Under the pieces are notes generated by a model. It was not told where the DNA came from and ran no database searches. It saw nothing but the letters and a program-made list of their open reading frames with translations. Positions 5,244 to 8,463 of a stretch of DNA of 8,463 bases are shown here, one piece after another. The position numbers and the translations under genes were made by a program. The stretch is from Lachnospiraceae bacterium (GTDB lineage Bacteria; Bacillota; Clostridia; Lachnospirales; Lachnospiraceae): positions 1 through 8,463 of the forward strand of contig JAAWLS010000087.1 in the NCBI GenBank assembly GCA_022798035.1, written 5' to 3'. How positions within the stretch are numbered: the stretch's first letter is position 1; each line of letters starts with the position of its first letter.

Positions 5244-6959
5244 ATGGCCGCAAACAGTGAAAAATTTGAAAATTTATTGAACCTTGCCTTAGATGCCACA
5301 CAGCGGGAACGGGAAAAATCTCTGCAGCTTGGCGTGGGCTATGAGCCTGAGGAGCAGCGATGGGAGATTATTGTAAAGTATTCCGGAAATATCAAGGGTC
5401 TGGCTGAGAGAAATCCACAGATTGAAGTAATTGAATTAATCAATGAGTATGCCATTTTGTATGTGCCGGAGAGTGCCATGGGGGAGATAGCAGCGGCACA
5501 GGAAGTAGAATATGTAGAAAAACCAAAACGGATGTATTTTGCAGTGCGGGAAGGAAAACAAGAATCCTGCATTACACCGCTGCAGAATGCACGTTACAAT
5601 CTGACAGGGCAGGGCGTGATTGTGGCTGTTCTGGATTCTGGAATTGACTACAGTCATCCGGATTTTCGAAACGAGGACGGAACCACGAGAATCTTTGCAC
5701 TGTACGACGAAACGCTGGACAGGGAATTCACTTCTGAGGAAATCAATCAAGCTCTGCAGGCATCTAATGAGCAGGAGAGATTCCGCATCGTTCCCAGCAG
5801 AGATACTTCCGGGCATGGTACCCACGTGGCCGGTATTGCGGCTGGAAACGGGAGGGCTTCTCAAGGTGTGAACCGGGGCGTAGCCTATGAGAGTCCTCTG
5901 CTGGTGGTAAAGCTGGGTACTCAGGAGCCAAATGGATTTCCAAGGACCACCCAGTTGATGCGCGGCCTGGATTATGCAGTGCGGAAGTCCTTGGAATATC
6001 AGATGCCCATGGCAGTTAATATCAGTTTTGGAAATACTTACGGCTCTCACAGCGGGAGCGCGCTGCTGGAGAGTTATATCAATGATATTTCCAACTACTG
6101 GAAAACAAGTATTTCTATAGGAACCGGAAATGAGGGAGCAGCCAGAGGGCATACCTCCGGTATTTTGGAGCAGGGAAAACAGAGAGAAATCGAACTGGGG
6201 GTGGGGGAATACGAGGCTGCTTTGAATTTGCAGCTCTGGAAATCTTATGTGGATGAGTATGATGTGATTTTGATTCATCCCTCCGGTAACAGAATAGGGC
6301 CGATTCGTCAGATTCAGGGCCCCCAGCGTTTTGTCTTGGGGCAGACGGAACTGCTTATCTATTATGGAGAGCCCAGTCCTTATAATCTTTATCAGGAAAT
6401 CTATGTTGATTTTCTTCCCACAGAATCGTATATTGACACAGGGGTCTGGAAAGTGGAGCTGGTTCCGGAGCGGATTGTACAGGGAAATTATGACCTGTGG
6501 CTGCCAGGACAGTCGGTGCTGAACCAGGGGACAGGATTTCTATACCCAGTGGAAGAGACTACGCTGACTATCCCTTCCACAGCGGAAAAAGTCATTTCCG
6601 TGGCAGCTTATGACGCCAGATATCAGAAGCTGGCAGAATTTTCCGGACGAGGATTTACCCGGCAGACCAACCAGATTAAACCAGATATTGCCGCTCCCGG
6701 TGTAGATATCCTTTCTGCCGCTCCCGGAGGCGGCTATGCAGTGAGAAGCGGGACTTCCATGGCAACGCCTTTCGTAACGGGAAGTGCGGCCCTTTTGATG
6801 CAGTGGGGAATCGTGGAAGGGAATGACCCCTATCTGTATGGGGAGAAGGTGAAGGCGTATCTGATAAGAGGAGCAAAGCATCTGCCAATTCTGCAGGAGT
6901 ACCCAAACGTAAGTTTGGGATGGGGACTTCTTTGTTTGAGAGATAGTGTGCCGGGGTAA
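5244..6959 (+). CDS. Subtilisin-family (S8) serine protease, Csp-like
   Basis: A 571-residue protease with no signal peptide. Residues 1 to about 95 resemble a pro-domain (IIVKYSGNI at 42-50, then a second alpha/beta element ending VEYVEKP). The catalytic triad is intact: Asp131 in AVLDSGIDYSHPDF, His191 in TSGHGTHVAG, Ser505 in SGTSMATPF, with oxyanion Asn296 in GTGNEG. Between Asn296 and Ser505 lies an insertion of about 150 residues rich in beta-type sequence (about 305-445), as in the jelly-roll domain of clostridial Csp proteases, which activate the spore-cortex lysin SleC. This organisation suggests a Csp-type or related clostridial S8 protease; a germination role is inference and no sleC is nearby. 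ATG 5244 has only a modest site (AGAGGA, 3 bases away). The coding GC looks higher than that of the following gene. The gene appears monocistronic. Confidence 0.9.
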   Translation: MAANSEKFENLLNLALDATQREREKSLQLGVGYEPEEQRWEIIVKYSGNIKGLAERNPQIEVIELINEYAILYVPESAMGEIAAAQEVEYVEKPKRMYFAVREGKQESCITPLQNARYNLTGQGVIVAVLDSGIDYSHPDFRNEDGTTRIFALYDETLDREFTSEEINQALQASNEQERFRIVPSRDTSGHGTHVAGIAAGNGRASQGVNRGVAYESPLLVVKLGTQEPNGFPRTTQLMRGLDYAVRKSLEYQMPMAVNISFGNTYGSHSGSALLESYINDISNYWKTSISIGTGNEGAARGHTSGILEQGKQREIELGVGEYEAALNLQLWKSYVDEYDVILIHPSGNRIGPIRQIQGPQRFVLGQTELLIYYGEPSPYNLYQEIYVDFLPTESYIDTGVWKVELVPERIVQGNYDLWLPGQSVLNQGTGFLYPVEETTLTIPSTAEKVISVAAYDARYQKLAEFSGRGFTRQTNQIKPDIAAPGVDILSAAPGGGYAVRSGTSMATPFVTGSAALLMQWGIVEGNDPYLYGEKVKAYLIRGAKHLPILQEYPNVSLGWGLLCLRDSVPG

Positions 6960-6997
6960 AAGATGCGGTTATCACATTTAATAAATTTACAATCTGG

Positions 6998-7023
6998 GGA
7001 AGTTAATGATAAGATTAATTTCC
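6998..7023. repeat. 10-bp AT-rich hairpin between protease and NTPase genes
   Basis: GGAAGTTAAT (6998-7007) pairs with ATTAATTTCC (7014-7023), one G-U, around a 6-base loop. It begins 39 bases after the protease stop codon and is followed by only TTT, so it is a weak terminator candidate. It also abuts the -35 box at 7024 and might instead be a protein-binding site. Confidence 0.45.
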
Positions 7024-7052
7024 TTTACAGAAAAATAAGAATGAAATATAAT
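7024..7052 (+). promoter_or_regulatory. Strong predicted promoter of the NTPase gene
   Basis: A -35 box TTTACA (7024-7029) and a perfect -10 box TATAAT (7047-7052) are separated by the ideal 17 bases. The start codon at 7084 lies about 25 bases past the expected transcript start. This is the best promoter in the window and shows that the NTPase gene begins a new transcription unit. Confidence 0.75.
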
Positions 7053-7083
7053 TGTAAATAAAATAGTAATGAAGGTGAAGAGT

Positions 7084-8463
7084 ATGAATATTTCAGAAAA
7101 GGTTGACGAATTATTAAAATATTGTTCTGTTTATCAAGGACATGTAAACATGATGGATGAACGCAGAGAAGAGGGGGGATTTCAAGTTACATTGCAAGAA
7201 GAGAAGGATATTCTTGCAAATCTTGACAAATTGCAATTTATTCTTCTGACAGGAGAAGCCGGGGATGGAAAATCCCGGCTAATCCGAACATTGAGAAAAA
7301 AATTGGATGAATATGGATTTCGTGAACCATATATGGATTTTTCAGCTGAAGCGGAGACAGAAAAAGAGAGAATATTGAAAAAAATTGCTGATATTATTGA
7401 CGGAAAAACGAAAGAGCGGATTATTATTGCAGCAAACGTGGGTATATTTACAAAATGTGTGATTAAGTATCAGCAATCTTTGATGAAAAAACTCAGCCAG
7501 AAAAATGACAGGGTGAAAATCATAAATTTTGAGAAAAGAAATCTTGCATACGATAAAGAAGTATTTCAAAAGATTGTGCAGGCTTTTTTTTCTTATGATG
7601 GAAAACCATGCGAAAACAGGGATTGCAGGTTTTGTGGAAATTGTGCATTTCAGGAAAATTTGGATTTTTTGTTGTCAAAAAGAGGATGGGAAAGTGTGCG
7701 GATTATGTGTGATGCAATCTGTTTGATGGGAGAGCATGTTACATTCCGGGAATTGTTATCTTTGCTGGCTTATATGGTCACATTTGGAGATAGCTGCAGA
7801 GAGCGCAGAGAAAGGAAGGAACAAGAGGATTTTTTTGTAGATGCTGTTTTTAATCAGGAAAATCATTTAGATAAGGTGCTTTTAAATATATTCCGCATGG
7901 ATCCGGCATTTAAAAATTTGAAAGGCGATGTCTTAGAGTATCATTCGGTAGAAGAATGCCGCAGGGAAAAGCGCAAACGATTTTTTTATGGGCAGGAGAA
8001 TCCTTATGAATTGCTGGCAGTGGATTATTTGACGGAATTTCAAAATGTAATTTCTTTTTTTCAAGAGACACCCTTTATTGATTCGGCAGAAATCCAAAAT
8101 AAAGAGTTGTATCACTTAAAGCGTGGCCTTGGAAGATTGACAAGACGGGGGCAGAGTGACCTTGCCATGAAAGTGGCTGATACGCCGATAATGTTTGGAG
8201 ATGATATCCAGACAGAATTTGAACTTGGCAATATAGACATGATTTGGCATAGATATGGCATTGATTTTGAGAATTTAGATATGAAAATACATAAGCCAGA
8301 AGAACAGAACCGCTTTTCTATCAGCTATGTATTTCAGGAAAATGAAAATATTAATGCGATTACCCTTGTGGTAGATTACAAACTATTCCGTTATTTAATG
8401 ATGGCGGATGGTTATTATTATTTGAGCCATAATAGCAAGTCATTGGAAGAATACCGGATTAAT
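7084..8463 (+). CDS. P-loop NTPase with four-cysteine cluster, 3' end missing
   Basis: The frame is open from ATG 7084 to the window end (460 residues, no stop), with AAGGTG 6 bases before the start. A Walker A loop, GEAGDGKS, is at 57-64, preceded by a hydrophobic strand (FILLTG). Residues 111-121 (ERIIIAANVGIF) look like a later core strand of the ATPase, followed by VKIINFEKRNL (144-154). Next comes a CX4CX2CX2C cluster (Cys176, 181, 184, 187), likely zinc-binding, then a mostly helical region and an alpha/beta part near the cut end (ITLVVDYKLFRYLMM). I do not recognise the family with certainty. P-loop ATPases with such a Cys cluster and an I-x-AxNxG strand occur among defence proteins, for example DptF of the phosphorothioation-dependent restriction system, and this is a weak resemblance only. 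The gene is AT-rich (21 of 60 G+C at 7381-7440, against 37 of 60 at 6721-6780 in the protease gene), suggesting transfer. Confidence 0.8.
   Translation, partial: MNISEKVDELLKYCSVYQGHVNMMDERREEGGFQVTLQEEKDILANLDKLQFILLTGEAGDGKSRLIRTLRKKLDEYGFREPYMDFSAEAETEKERILKKIADIIDGKTKERIIIAANVGIFTKCVIKYQQSLMKKLSQKNDRVKIINFEKRNLAYDKEVFQKIVQAFFSYDGKPCENRDCRFCGNCAFQENLDFLLSKRGWESVRIMCDAICLMGEHVTFRELLSLLAYMVTFGDSCRERRERKEQEDFFVDAVFNQENHLDKVLLNIFRMDPAFKNLKGDVLEYHSVEECRREKRKRFFYGQENPYELLAVDYLTEFQNVISFFQETPFIDSAEIQNKELYHLKRGLGRLTRRGQSDLAMKVADTPIMFGDDIQTEFELGNIDMIWHRYGIDFENLDMKIHKPEEQNRFSISYVFQENENINAITLVVDYKLFRYLMMADGYYYLSHNSKSLEEYRIN

Larger units (their letters stand above)
6985..7059. repeat. Separated 9-bp inverted repeat flanking a promoter
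   Basis: ATTTACAAT (6985-6993) and its exact inverse ATTGTAAAT (7051-7059) lie 57 bases apart. The right copy overlaps the last two bases of the -10 box at 7047-7052 and the left copy lies upstream of the -35 box. This is the layout of paired repressor sites, but in AT-rich DNA a 9-bp match can arise by chance. Confidence 0.35.

Noticed and set aside
5436..6278. Long open frame on the minus strand opposite the protease gene
   Set aside because: It lies wholly inside a protease gene with intact catalytic motifs, its product has no recognisable domain, and no ribosome binding site or promoter stands out. It is a shadow frame.

Overview
The window looks like chromosomal DNA from a low-to-moderate GC Clostridia, most likely a gut Lachnospiraceae (Blautia/Ruminococcus-like). 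This is an inference from strong AGGAGG-type ribosome binding sites, TTGACA/TATAAT-type promoters, the gene families present and the wording of the proteins. No rRNA, tRNA, insertion sequence or CRISPR array was seen.

Left part (1-3805): the 3' end of a galU-type UTP-glucose-1-phosphate uridylyltransferase gene, then a degenerate short tandem repeat and a strong bidirectional terminator. This terminator is shared with a convergent gene for a small, lysine-rich, single-pass membrane protein. Divergent from that gene is a probable two-gene unit: a membrane-anchored CapA-family (PGA_cap) protein followed by an 11-segment neurotransmitter:sodium symporter (NSS) family transporter.

Middle (3806-5243): an AraC-family regulator gene on the minus strand is broken by one missing base. 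Its cupin half and its DNA-binding half are both well preserved but lie in different frames. Upstream of it are its own promoter, an unusual 12-bp inverted repeat, and a divergent 64-residue protein of unknown function. After that small gene comes an approximately 95-nt RNA-like element that folds into a three-way junction closed by a terminator-like stem.

Right part (5244-8463): a subtilisin-family (S8) protease with a full catalytic triad and a large insertion, resembling Csp germination-type proteases. After a short AT-rich gap with inverted repeats and a near-consensus promoter, a large P-loop NTPase gene with a four-cysteine cluster runs off the window end. This last gene is visibly AT-richer than its neighbours. 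It may be the first gene of an acquired, possibly defence-related cluster, but the window holds too little of it to name a system.

Apart from the CapA/NSS pair, the genes do not form one pathway. The window reads as core chromosome ending at the edge of an accessory region.
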